Positions 46,761-57,479 of a stretch of DNA of 64,000 nucleotides are shown piece after piece; position 1 is the stretch's first letter, and each line of letters starts with the position of its first letter. The translations under genes were made by a program, and so were the position numbers. The stretch lies in the NCBI RefSeq assembly GCF_003945595.2, contig NW_024105087.1:2237001-2301000 (forward strand), in the 5' to 3' direction. The stretch is from Pipra filicauda (taxonomy: Eukaryota; Chordata; Aves; Passeriformes; Pipridae). The notes beneath the pieces were generated by a model. That model was not told the origin of the DNA. It did no database searches and saw nothing but the letters and a program-made list of their open reading frames with translations.

Positions 46761-49700
46761 TTTTTTCTATGAAATGTACAGTTGCTCTGATATTTATTGA
46801 TACCGGCTTGCCCTCCACTCCTCTTTGGAGGAATGAACTTGTGTTTAGTGGAATGACAATATGTCATTCTGGATCTGCAAAAGGCAGTGTAAGGTCAGTG
46901 AAGAGAAGAATTCACTTTCCAATAGTTGGTTTCTATGTATAAATTGGCACTCGATGTTCATCAAAGAACAAGAAATATTGGATATGCTCTAAATGTCCAT
47001 TGTATTTTTGAGCCAGCTACCTGATGGAAGTCATCACTTATATGTAAATGAACTGTCAATGGCTTGCCTCTGTTGGCAGTCGCTGGACTGTGAAGGGTAT
47101 GTCTTAATAAGAACCAAAGCTCTTCACAGACTTTGATTTACTGGAAATAAAATAGAAAAGTCCTCTGAGACTACAAAGGACACTTGTTTCAGATAAAATG
47201 TCTAGACAGTAGCAATATATTTGGGACTTTTATTATAGCGAAACTGCAAATTAGAATGGAGTGCTGAGAAAGTTCCTATGACCCAGCTGAGTTCAAAAAC
47301 ACTGTTTCAGACTGATCCTTGAAACACTTACACTCAAATTAAGTTCATGAGCATTCAAAAAGTGAAGGAAAAGATGTGCAAGGTCAACATTCAGGTTTGC
47401 TAGAACTCTAGAGCTGCCCAGACTTTACATTCACTCTGACAAGGAGGAATTTGCAATGCAGCTCTGATTTAAATCAGTTAAAGAAAACACAAATCCTGTG
47501 TCGTGATTCACTGCATTAGATAACATTCTGCTTTGTAGTCCATTCCTGTGTGAGAGCTTTTTCCTTTGATTATTGTAAATAAAAATAAAATGAAAAAAAA
47601 AACACAAAAAAAGAGATTAATTCTGTGAAATGTTACATTTTGGGAAAGAAACAGTCAAAATGAAGCTGAAGCAGGCTTTGGCTTAGACGTGTGTCTCATT
47701 TTGAGGAGGGCAAATCTACAGCATTTCTGATAGATTTGGAAATTTCAGAGCAACCAGTTTGTCCAAAAATTATTATTTTAACTGAAATTTATATTTTAAT
47801 ATTATTGGCAGTGTTTTTACCATTCAGAATGTTTTTGAAGCTTTACAGATTTTTTTAAAAAAATTATTGGAGTAAGCCTTATGCCTTTTATCATGGTCTA
47901 CATAACCTGAGTTCAGTATTTTTGCCCAAGAAAATTTGCATGCCCAATATAAATATTATATGTGAGAGCTTGCATACTTAAACTAGAACCTCGATTGTTG
48001 CTTGAAAGGCTAATGGAGAATCCAGAAGGCAATGCAGTGAAGCATCAATTTCAAGCACTAGAGTGCTCTGAATCATCTTCCGTGTGATTTATCACAGCTT
48101 TCCAGGAATCATCCTGTGCTCCTTGTGATCACCTCCTTTTCCATCTGTACAGAGATCAAGTGGAGACACACAGTGGTTCACCCTAACAGCATTTCTTCCC
48201 AATTTCCTTCTTTGGTATTGGAAACTCTGGCTTTGGAAGAATAACATTAGTCACTAATTTTCAGAGAATTAATGTATTCATGGCCGTGTTTTCACATACC
48301 TGAAACAAGAGCTCTGGGGGGTATGGACTGCCTGGGAACCTATGTGACATATTGCATCAGATCATTTAAAAAAAAAATCAATTTTGTTAGCTGTCAGTTT
48401 TTTTGCAGCGATGCTTGGGGGAGTGTAACCTGTCTGTGACGTGGGTCTCAGAGCAGGGATTTGTATGATGCTCTCAGTCTTTGAGTGCTAGCTTTGAAGG
48501 GGAAGGTCAAGGTGGGATGCAGACAGAAGACTGAATAATTCTTGCTGGCTTGAATGAGATAATCCATTTGCTATTGCAATCCAAATATAAAACCAGAAAT
48601 AGTTTAAGAGGATCAAGCTGAGTCTGCAAGCAATCTGAAATCTTATCTCTGAGATGTACAAAAGACCCCTTCCTATTCAATATCTACTAACCCTGAAAGC
48701 TGAACAGTAGCAATTCAGTGTCCTTTTGAGAGCATAGAAATCTAGATTCAGTTTAAGGCTTGTATACCTAGGTAGTCTATTAAATGATCGTGGTCTATGG
48801 TTTTAGTTCCACTATAAAATTAATGTAAGCCCTAAGGTTAAACGATACACATTGTCAGCATGATGACTGCATTAGCTGTAGCTGTTCCAAAAATAAAATT
48901 TATTTAATAGTAACTGAATTTTCACATGGTCCAACAGATGAGTCATCAGATAATGTCCACAGAGATCAATTTTATTTATATTTTTGGAAGATTAATATCC
49001 ACTGTTTTCTAAATCTAAGGATATGCATAACACCATACTGAATTAAACCTAAGAAATTAAAATGGATAATCAGAATGTCTTTTGGGGCTTCTTACTGATT
49101 CAATATTTGATACTCTGATAGTAGCCACAGAGCACCATGTGTTGTATCCTGTCACATGGATGGTAAATACCATTACAAATACAAAATTAACAGAAGGAAT
49201 CCCATACAAGTATAATTTGATGCAAGTCATGAAGACTTTGTACCCCATCTATCCCTGCATGCAATCCTTCAAATATTTGACAAGTCACTGCTGTCAGAGA
49301 GTACAAAGCACGAAAAAAACCCACATGCAATATTAGAAAATCCAGGTTAAAAAGCACAAAGAAATCAGATTTAGAATGTTGACTTTAAATGAACAAAGGG
49401 CAATATTCCCAGCTATGTCTTCCTTTTTTTGAAGTATGTGATTCAAACATTACCTGTCATCACAGAAATCATGAAAAGGGCTGTTTTCTCTGATTCACCG
49501 ACATTATACTTATAAGCAGTAGAGTGTTGTAGTAGTTCCACTGCCTGAAGTATTATCTGGAAAGTATTTTACTTTCAAGTTAGTGCTATATTTAGAACCT
49601 ATTTTTATTCTGCCTAAAGTATACAGTACACTAGACCTTAATGTACCCTCTAACTACAGACATGGGCACAGAAGATGTAGGTTAAAAATAGTTATTACTC

Positions 49701-50029
49701 TAGAAGCAATAATTTATTTGAAAGCCATCACCTGAATTCCCAAGCAGTAGTGAATGATTAGGACTCACTTGTCTTCTCTGCTGGAGAGAAACCTCCTCAG
49801 CAGATCCTCTTTTGCTGTTGGCAAATTTAAAATTTGTACAAAAATAGTAGTAGAAAAAATTAGAAAAATTTTAGCATGCCATTAACTCCTGAAGGAGGAC
49901 AAAGTACTCTTTTTGAATTCCACTCAGCAATAATTTTCAGTGCTTTATATTCTCCGTTGGGAATAAGGTAATTATCAGCAGAACTAGCAGTGAGGAAGAA
50001 AAATAAAATTGTTTATTATTGGACAAATT
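46761..50029. other. Noncoding, nothing recognised
   Basis: Unique AT-rich sequence with A runs near 47590-47615. Open frames are 84 codons or fewer and no repeat family was seen. Confidence 0.5.
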
Positions 50030-50560
50030 TGGCCCAGCGAAATGAAAGCCAAATTGTTTTTTGCTTGTCTGAGTTTGATTTTTAGTCAGTCTGGATGTGT
50101 TTTTTGTTTAGCAGAGAACTTCAGTGAGGAGTATGTTGTTTTATGACTGAGGCCAATAGAAAGTCATTGGCATAATAAAACTGCAGATTTTACAATTTCA
50201 ACGCAGCTGCTCTGTGACTTTTAAGCAACTGTGAAATCACATTGTTTAAACTATGTTTATAAGGACTGACACCCATATCCATCCTTTTTCTTCCTTTTTT
50301 TTTCTGATGGACTGGTATTGCAGCCTAACCATTTTAGTGAGTGTTCACAAACCTCCTTGTAGAAATAACCACCTGGTCACTCCATGTTACACTCATGTAT
50401 GAAAATGAACATAATCATCAATTAATTTGCTAATACTAATTCATCTACGAAAATACATTCATTTAATGACAAACACACTTGTTTCCATGCATGCCAATTA
50501 CGTGCAATGCCCAGAGCAGACTGGCATTTCAATTGTTTTTACAACTGTTTTATGACTTCT
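50030..50560. promoter_or_regulatory. Candidate noncoding regulatory element
   Basis: A span with few simple repeats and no open frame, containing an AATTAATT (50420-50427), other AT-rich homeodomain-like cores, CATAATAAA (about 50171) and several CAAAT/GCAAT-type words. The texture resembles conserved noncoding elements. The evidence is weak and conservation was not tested. Confidence 0.2.
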
Positions 50561-51257
50561 TAAACTGCAGCAGTGGGTAGTGTTAGGAGATACTTTTATA
50601 CTGCATCATTGAGTGTATATATAAACCCCGTTTATAGAAGTGGTTTTTGCTTCTTAGGGACCAAGTTTTTTTCAGTGAGAGGTGAATTCTGGACCTACAC
50701 CTTCCCATCCTGAGCTGTGATCCCATAAACATCCACAAGTGTGGGAATTTATGCAAGTGACATCAAAGTGGTTTGTTTTCTGAAATCCCAACACTTCAGT
50801 AAACTTAGGCATTTAGCAGATTAGGAGTTTATGTCTAGAGCCTGAAACATTATTATCAAAGCTAAATCCCCCTTATTGACAATAGGGTATCCATGTCTGG
50901 CAACTCTCAACGACTTACGAGAGTCCTGAGGGTTCAGCCTGCCACCATGCATCTGCAAATGTGTCAGTCCCCACTCCTGCAGCTGTGGATGCAGCTCGGG
51001 AAAGATGAGTTTTTCAATAAAAAGTGCGTAGTGATGTGTGGAGGAGAGATAGGAAGCCAACAGGGTTTGTGTGCTTGCCAGAATGGTGACGAGGAATAGC
51101 TTGTCTACAATCGGGATCACTATTAAGTTACAGGGTAGGAATTAATTCTTGTGGCGGCTGACCCTTAAGATTAAAAAGACCAATAGGTCAAGAGTCCTGC
51201 AGAGAAATGCTAATCTAGTTCAGAGATTTCTGTGCATTTTGTTTGGCTCTTGAGCTT
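50561..51257. other. Noncoding, nothing recognised
   Basis: Unique sequence left of the hairpin and LTR. A 99-codon minus frame (50821-51120) and a 68-codon plus frame overlap it in opposite directions; neither has a recognisable family. Confidence 0.5.
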
Positions 51258-51290
51258 TGCTGAGAGCCTCAAAGAAGGAGGCTCTCAGCA
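51258..51290. repeat. 13-bp perfect inverted repeat
   Basis: TGCTGAGAGCCTC (51258-51270) and GAGGCTCTCAGCA (51278-51290) are perfect inverse complements separated by seven purines. It lies about 150 bases left of the LTR's target duplication and outside the element. An RNA copy would fold into a stable short hairpin, but the stem is far too short for a canonical microRNA precursor. Confidence 0.8.
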
Positions 51291-51432
51291 GCCGCTGCCC
51301 TGATAAAAAAACAGATGTAGAGAAGGCATTGGAGACACAGGAAAAATCTGACAGAGCATTTGAATTGGACCACAAGTTTGTGATATATCTGAAAGAGGGC
51401 ATAAACTTCAGAGGAACCCAGAAAAAAAGACC
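51291..51432. other. Host flank left of the LTR
   Basis: Short unique sequence between the inverted repeat and the LTR target duplication. It has no retroviral internal sequence, which supports calling the LTR solitary. Confidence 0.6.
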
Positions 51433-51438
51433 ACATAC
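51433..51438. repeat. Target-site duplication, left copy
   Basis: ACATAC here matches 51965-51970 exactly and flanks the LTR on both sides. Six bases is the duplication size usual for class II (ERVK/alpharetrovirus-like) integrases. Confidence 0.75.
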
Positions 51439-51596
51439 TGTGGCACTATACCTGATGAGAAACTTGTTTAAACATGTCTTAAAATGGCTCTTTGTGGTCC
51501 CTTTGCAAACACGTGTTTCTTCTTCCCAGCACCCCCCCACAGCAACTGTTATCTCCCATGCAGGAGTGTCCTGGGAAAGGTGTCCCGAGGTGTCCC

Positions 51597-51681
51597 ATTG
51601 GTCCTTTGTTAAACCCCTTCCTATTGGCTGTTGACCCTTTACCTGATGGTTTTTTCTGTGTGACCCTGAACTCGTGATTGG
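51597..51681 (+). promoter_or_regulatory. Three inverted CCAAT boxes in LTR U3
   Basis: ATTGG occurs at 51597-51601, 51623-51627 and 51677-51681, all upstream of the TATA box. Inverted CCAAT (NF-Y type) sites at such distances are usual in retroviral U3 regions. Function in this copy is inferred. Confidence 0.6.
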
Positions 51682-51707
51682 TTCCCCTTTGACCCTCCTA
51701 AAAGCCT

Positions 51708-51713
51708 TATAAA
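51708..51713 (+). promoter_or_regulatory. LTR TATA box
   Basis: TATAAA within CTTATAAACCC, about 30 bases upstream of a GC/pyrimidine-rich stretch where the cap site would lie (roughly 51735-51742). Intact in this copy. Confidence 0.65.
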
Positions 51714-51725
51714 CCCCTTCCCAAC

Positions 51726-51731
51726 AATAAA
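51726..51731 (+). terminator. LTR poly(A) signal
   Basis: AATAAA in the context CAACAATAAACTCTC, 18 bases after the TATA start and thus upstream of the likely cap site. A signal in U3 with a very short R is the arrangement known from avian alpharetroviruses. GT-rich sequence follows (GGTGTGCTGTC, about 51759), as expected downstream of a cleavage site. Confidence 0.7.
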
Positions 51732-51792
51732 CTCTCTCTTGCCTCCTCTCCACGCCCGGTGTGCTGTCTCTGTGCCTGCCATGGAGCCACGT

Positions 51793-51828
51793 GGGTGCTG
51801 GGGGGAGGGGAGGGCACCTCTCCCCTCC
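51793..51828 (+). other. G-quadruplex-capable run with a competing hairpin in U5
   Basis: Four G runs (51793-51795, 51800-51805, 51807-51810, 51812-51814) with loops of 4, 1 and 1 bases satisfy the canonical quadruplex pattern. GGAGGGGAG (51804-51812) can instead pair with CTCCCCTCC (51820-51828) over seven bases. The two structures are mutually exclusive. Folding and biological effect are inference. Confidence 0.6.
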
Positions 51829-51964
51829 AGGCTCGGGGCCTGAAAAACCCTGTTTCTGGAGTCCCCCTTCCCCGTCCCACAAGACGTCGGAAATGGTTCT
51901 TCAGACGGAGAAGGAACTAGAGCTGGGCTCCCCCACGTCGTGGATGGGGATAGGGAAACCCATA

Positions 51965-51970
51965 ACATAC
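51965..51970. repeat. Target-site duplication, right copy
   Basis: ACATAC, identical to 51433-51438. Removing the LTR and one copy restores a continuous host sequence. Confidence 0.75.
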
Positions 51971-52459
51971 ACCTTTATATGTATTTTCTGGGATAAAAGT
52001 ACTGAAGATGTCATCAGGATGGTTGTACATAAATCACATAATCAACATAACTGTGAAATTCTGAAAGCTCAAATGGAAGAGATTTTAGAACAACTTTTTA
52101 ACTGTGTCTTATGATTAAAAATTAGTGCCAAGGAATAAAATTATCATTTACCCTCAGTAGAACAACTTGGTTTATTGTGTCAGATTCCAAGGGTCAAATC
52201 TTTTTATTTACACAGGTTTAACTTAAAGTTGGTTTGTGTTAGTAAAGTTGTTCTACATCTTACAGATGTAGAGAAAAATGAAGATTTGTCCCCAGAAGAT
52301 TTTTGGTTTTTTTCATGTTACAGCCCATGTGGGGCATGAGGCAAAAGTACAGTTCCATGTTCTTAGGCAGGTAAGTAGCCACACGGAAATAACCGTTCTG
52401 TCACTGTTCACCAAAGGAAAGAGATCAGTGCCTGCCCTTTCTCTTCTCCTCACGAGGAA
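51971..52459. other. Noncoding, nothing recognised
   Basis: Unique sequence between the LTR and the next CR1 fragments. No internal retroviral sequence, which supports the solo-LTR call. Confidence 0.55.
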
Positions 52460-52560
52460 GTTGTAGCTGCAGTGAGGTCTCCCCTCAGTCTCCTCTTCTC
52501 CAGGCTGAACAGACCAAGTGCCTTCAGCTGCTCCTCATACGGCTATCCCTTGATGCCCTT
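52460..52560 (-). mobile_element. Short CR1 fragment, minus strand
   Basis: AGTGAGGTCTCCCCTCAGTC, CTCCTCTTCTCCAGGCTGAA and TCAGCTGCTCCTCATACG are the antisense of the CR1 C-terminal [11 protein letters not shown] region and the sequence just before it. Only about 100 bases survive and no 3' UTR is attached. It may be one half of an internally inverted insertion with the plus-strand piece at 52748. Confidence 0.85.
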
Positions 52561-52747
52561 TTGATTTTAGTCATGTATGCACAGACATTCCTCTGTATGT
52601 AAGAAAGATTTCTGGAGTGTAGAATCATCCTTGGTTTTTATTAATAATACCATTCCTGTCTGGCATTAACATGGTCATCTGTATAAGTTAGTTATTCCTA
52701 TACTTGTATTTGAATGACTCCTTGACACTGAAGAGGGAAGATAGAAG

Positions 52748-52815
52748 TTGAGGGGTTAGAACTAAATGATCTTTAAGGTCTTTTCCAACCTAAGTAATTC
52801 TATGATTCTGTGAAG
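52748..52815 (+). mobile_element. CR1 3'-terminal fragment, plus strand
   Basis: GAGGGGTTAGAACTAAATGA, TCTTTAAGGTCTTTTCCAAC and AATTCTATGATTCTGTGA are the CR1 3' UTR and tail in plus orientation. It lies opposite to the fragment at 52460-52560 and does not overlap it in CR1 coordinates. Confidence 0.8.
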
Positions 52816-53864
52816 TTGTAACCATTTTCTCTGCATACAGTGCTCCTGCACAGATGAAGGGAGACATCATTTAGCCTGCAGTGCATAAAAGGAGTCGTTA
52901 ATGCATGAAATTTACTGGTTAGATAAAACCTTGTCTCAAGTCTGATATATTTTTTTTCATATACATGCAAAAATAACAACTCAGGAATTCAATTTCTGTT
53001 TTGTATAGCCACAGCAGAAAGAAAACAAAAGTGCATCTGTTGTTAGTCTTTCTCACTCATTTCTTTGCCATCTCAATCAAATTGAGACAAATCACTTATG
53101 TTTGTCCCTTGAAGAATAACACTGTAACATTGAACAAATATATAAACTGGAATCTCCTTCTGACAAGTTTTAATTGTGGGATGAGTCAAGCTGGCATTTA
53201 CCTAGAGAGTTCACACACACACAAAGACTCTACTGTCAGGCTCTCTCTGCTGAGTTATAAAACCAATGAGCTGAATTTCACAAATGCAGTGAAGAAAAGG
53301 TGTGTCATTTGCTGTAAGCCTGGAAATTCAAGCATCATAAGAACTTCTTAGCGATTCATGTAACAAGAGTGTATTATGTTCCCTTGCAAGGAAGGGAAGG
53401 CTTTATCCAACTGGCATGTCAGGAATGATCCCTTCAGCCCATACATAACAGTAGGGAAAAGAACACAGAGCCCTACTGTTTACGAGAAGGACAGTCTGTT
53501 TGAAGTGGGTGTTTCCCCAGAGATCTCATCAGAGTTAAGATATCAGATTATATAAGTATGGTTCTAAAACCAGGAAGATGGCTAATGTTAAGCCTGCTTT
53601 TAATATGTGGGTGTGTCTATTCTTTCATAGCCATATAATGAACAAAGGAGTGACCGAATGAATGTGGTGTCGAATGTCCACTCCTGAGGACAGAATTCAT
53701 CTCTGTTTGTTGATAGACGTTTATGCATGCCACAAAAAATATGAAATACAAAATTATTCAAGAAATCCTGCATCTCCATTCATGTCTTTCAAGGCTGACA
53801 CCTTGCTACAATATAGTCATTGAACAGCAAAACACCTTGGCAACCCCAGAGCCAGCATCAGGAT

Positions 53865-53889
53865 AAAAGTAGAGTATAACTCTACTTTT
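53865..53889. repeat. 11-bp perfect inverted repeat
   Basis: AAAAGTAGAGT (53865-53875) and ACTCTACTTTT (53879-53889) are exact inverse complements over three bases (ATA). No element boundary or gene is nearby. Confidence 0.8.
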
Positions 53890-55126
53890 CAGTAGTGTAA
53901 CTGAAACTTGAGAAAAGGGGACAGATTAACATGTGAGCTTTCCGGTCTTGATGAAAGATCCCCACCTCTCTGACCTTCTTGCAACCTCATATGTCTTGTA
54001 CGTACGATGAGATGTATGATTTGTTAATTATTTGTAAGGCTAAAATCTTTGATACAGTGGCATAAATAACTGAAACTACTGGCAGAGATAATTCCTCCAA
54101 AATGTTAAGGGCAATATAAAGTTCACCCACTTACTGCTGACATAGGATGCAAACAATTTAGCTTATACCTTCTCCTCACATCTAACCTACTGGCTACAAA
54201 TGTACCCCAAATTAAACACAATTAAATTGTACTGCGTTGTCGCAAAGGCAACAAAACTTATTCTGGACTTGACTTGATGCCATGAAATGCAACAGATTTT
54301 TACAATGCCTTGATATTATGTAACTCATACACAGTAAGGCACACACAGGAAAGCAAATATCCAGCTCACTGTGCTCTACAAAATGATATTCAAGACACCC
54401 AGCGACCATCGACATGGTGGGTTAGGATGCAGAGCAGGAATTATTTCTGAGTTGGTAAGAAGCACCTTTAAACCTCCACACTGAAACGATAATAGATTCC
54501 TCCTGTTCATCAGAAACAGAAAAAAATCAGTAAATAAGAAGTTTTGAGATTTCAAAATTATAAAAAGGAAGAGCCTTAACTTTCCAGTAGAAGTGAGGAT
54601 CTAGTAACATTTATACACTTTGAGTTTGCAGAAAATTACATGATATGCATGTTGTTTACCACAAAACAAAGAGAAGGTGGTGCTTTATTAATAGGAATTG
54701 AGCTGTTTTTCTTTCTTCCTGGCTTCTCCATTTGCTCTATTTTTTTTCAAATACTTAGTGCAAGAATTCAGAGATCAGGAGAACAGCAATGATGTAATCA
54801 TAAAATATATACTTAAGAAAACAATAAAAGCAAATGTATTTTAAAAATCGGGGGAATACTTGATGGCCTACATATTTATAACTGAAAGTTGTTCAAGAAG
54901 GAATAACTTTTTTGTTCTAATCCTAAGACAAAAATCTTCCTGGGTTCCAGGAACGAATAAACCCATCAATCAGAAACCAAGGGATAAAAACGCCAGAAAT
55001 TGCCAATAGGATATAAAAGATATTAACAAGAACTCTCTGTTGAAAATGAATATTTGTCAAATGTAGGAAGGTAAAATTAGTATTACAGTCCAAAATATAC
55101 TTTTTTTCCCCCTTATTTTTAATTAA

Positions 55127-55159
55127 GGCCTCTTTAAGAGGCCCAGTGGCCTCTTTAAA
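55127..55159. repeat. Clustered direct and inverted GGCCTCTT repeats
   Basis: GGCCTCTT and AAGAGGCC form an 8-bp inverted repeat around one T (55127-55143). The word GGCCTCTTTAA recurs in direct orientation at 55148-55158. Either copy can pair with the middle AAGAGGCC, so alternative hairpins are possible. Confidence 0.75.
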
Positions 55160-56179
55160 CATGGATTTCTGGACTTTAACTGTTTTGCGTAATGTCTTAA
55201 CAATCCTTTAATGAAATTTTGATGGATCCATTTAAAAAAAAATTATCCCCACAGTTTGGCTGAATTTTAATTCATGAACTAAAACCAATCTGATTTTGTA
55301 GCAGAAGTATCTGAAAGTGGATACAGTGCAGTTCTTTCATTGACATCACATTAGTTATTGGAGCTAATCCAGACTCACTGGAGGTTTACATGCAAACCTG
55401 ACTCACTGTGGGTCTTCCATTCGTATCTGATCTGCTTCCAGATCTGATGTCAATGGAAGCACTGTATACTTCATGCTGATGCTATCCAGCTTGGCTTCCC
55501 TCCAGAAACTTAATGTTTTTCTTCGGTTGCATCAGTGCCTCTGAGCAAAAAGAGAATGACATCCGTATGTTTTAAGATTAAAGCCGAGTCAACATTTCAA
55601 GTGAAAAAATATATGTGCTTGTAGACCTACAGTAATACTGCAAAAGGGTAAATTTCTTGTAATAACAGTTTTTGTCTCAAAGCTGCTGAGGCCATTGTAT
55701 ATGTTACATTTTCTTGAAAGGGATCAGTAGAAAGATACATGTAGATTGCCCTGGTTTTCTTTTGGCAGCTAAATTTTGAACCATATAATTTACTGCATAT
55801 TTTTAAATCAAAGAAGATGATTTGGCAATAAATATGTCAATAAACTCTCATTTAAAGAAAGAGAAAGAGCAGTTAACTCAGAAAGTTGATGAAGAGACAT
55901 AGGAGCCTATTGGTGCACAGGAACAGGGCTCAAAGGTGTTTTCTGAAGAGAAATTTGTATTATTGCAGTTGCATAATGCAACAAATGCAAAGAGATCCCA
56001 CCAAATAAAAGTCACTTGCATCCACAGTGAGACCAGTCTGGTATTTTAAAGTAATTTATTGAAGAATTCCTCAAACTGGAATTATTCTTCCAGAAGCATG
56101 GTGTCCTCCAAATATTTTATAATAAATTGTGAAAGAACTGAAAGGCTAAAAAGGACTCAGTAGGGTAAGTCCAGGAATG

Positions 56180-56240
56180 TTTTTTTTTTTGTTTGTTTTT
56201 TTTTTTTTTTTAAATATTTTTTTCTTCTTTTTTTTTTTTC
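56180..56240. repeat. Poly-T low-complexity tract
   Basis: Two long T-rich runs (about 56180-56210 and 56216-56239) with single interruptions. It could be the reverse of an old poly(A) tail, but no retrocopy was seen to its left or right. Confidence 0.9.
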
Positions 56241-57479
56241 GGTGAGAGCGAGATAGGAAATAATTGGTTCTTGCCAGATCTCTTTAGTTGTTAAAAAACA
56301 ATTTCTGAAATTGCTTTCTCTAGGTATGGGAATTTAACAGGTAACTAAATTCTCAGATGTCTATGAGATTAAGATGATATCAGCTCTTGTTTGCTACGGA
56401 AACTCAACAGACAGGTCTAAGCACCACCTAGTTAGATAAACATGATCCCGATTTTAGCTCATGTAGGTCTCTTGATCAAAAATCTTATTACAGTTGTTTG
56501 AACTGTCTATTAGTTTCCTGGAGTCTTTATTCATGAAACCACCACCAAACACCATATTCAGAGCATTTCCAATACCCCAGACTGCCTTGTAATGCACAAT
56601 ATGGAGCAAAACAAGCAGCATTCTGCAAAGGTGATCACCCTGGAAACAGCTGATAGGTGCCCATTCAGGATAGGTGCCCATGCGTTTCTTCACCTCAGAT
56701 CATGATGAAAAAAGGCCTGAGGGACTAAAGGAGATAAAGAGTGTGCTGGCATTTTCCTCTTCTCTCCATGGTGGACAGGAGAAGAGCCATGGGGTACTGA
56801 GCTGGGAAAACACCAGAAAATGGCAGCTGCCACCACTACAATGATGTGCCCCTGCCTTCTGGTCTGTCTGCAAGCATGTTCAAGTGCACTTCACAGATAT
56901 TTTTCATAGCTTTCTAGAGCATTTTCTTTCACTGCTGCTGTAGAAAAGCCATACATGAGAGATCCTTTTTTTATTAAATCTAAACATAAAAAGAAAATTT
57001 CACAAATCTGTTGGTCTGGCTGTTTCCCAGTTATATGTCATCTGAATTACATTACCACAATATTCCAGACGTTAAATTAAAGACAGTAGGAACAAGTATA
57101 GTTGACATCTGTGCAAAATTTAAAACTAAGGAACTTCCAGTGGTTTCTTTAATCCCAGCCAAATTATGGCTTTTACCACACTCTTCCTTCTATAATGCCA
57201 ATTTTTTTTCTTCTTTCTCTCTCAAACACATTCACAAGATCACAACCATGCAGCTGCAAGGCACCCTGTGCTGTTCCTGTGTGGGCTGGCCATGCCAGCA
57301 GTCTCACTGGGGAGAGGATGCTGGCTCATCTATGAGGGTTGCTGCCCTGGCCTCTTTGCTGTTTGGTATCACCAGGAATGTGCATGGCCTGGAAGAGGTA
57401 ATCTCTGCTGTGCCAAGAAACAGCTTTCATACCTTGTTTTGCCCAGTATAGGAAAGAGATTAGTAAGAGTTAAATTTCC

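Larger units (their letters stand above)
51439..51964 (+). mobile_element. Solo LTR of an endogenous retrovirus, class II-like
   Basis: A 526-bp LTR bounded by a 6-bp direct duplication (ACATAC). It starts TGTGG and ends CCATA. The expected inverted end would be CCACA, so the right terminus appears to carry one substitution from CA to TA. U3 holds three inverted CCAAT boxes and a TATA box. An AATAAA lies 18 bases after the TATA start, then a GC-rich U5. No primer-binding site, gag, pol, env or polypurine tract flanks it on either side, so it is a solo LTR left by LTR-LTR recombination. Composition is much more GC-rich than the flanks. Long minus-strand open frames crossing it (up to 220 codons, running into host DNA) are not viral genes. 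Family assignment to class II rests on the duplication size and LTR form; a repeat-library match would name it. Confidence 0.85.
52816..57479. other. Noncoding, small palindromes only
   Basis: About 4.7 kb of unique sequence. It includes inverted repeats at 53865-53889 and 55127-55159 (separate entries), a poly-T region at about 56180-56240, and a 13-bp direct repeat GATAGGTGCCCAT (56652-56664 and 56669-56681). Plus-strand frames of 116 codons (53001-53351) and 146 codons (57011-57451) have no recognisable family. Confidence 0.5.

Noticed and set aside
51220..51882. 220-codon minus-strand open frame across the LTR
   Set aside because: It straddles the LTR left boundary and host flank, is antisense to the LTR promoter, and its length follows from GC-rich composition. 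It matches no retroviral protein layout.
56180..56240. Reverse poly(A) tail of a processed retrocopy
   Set aside because: No transposon, retrocopy coding sequence or target duplication was found on either side; simple T-tract expansion is sufficient.
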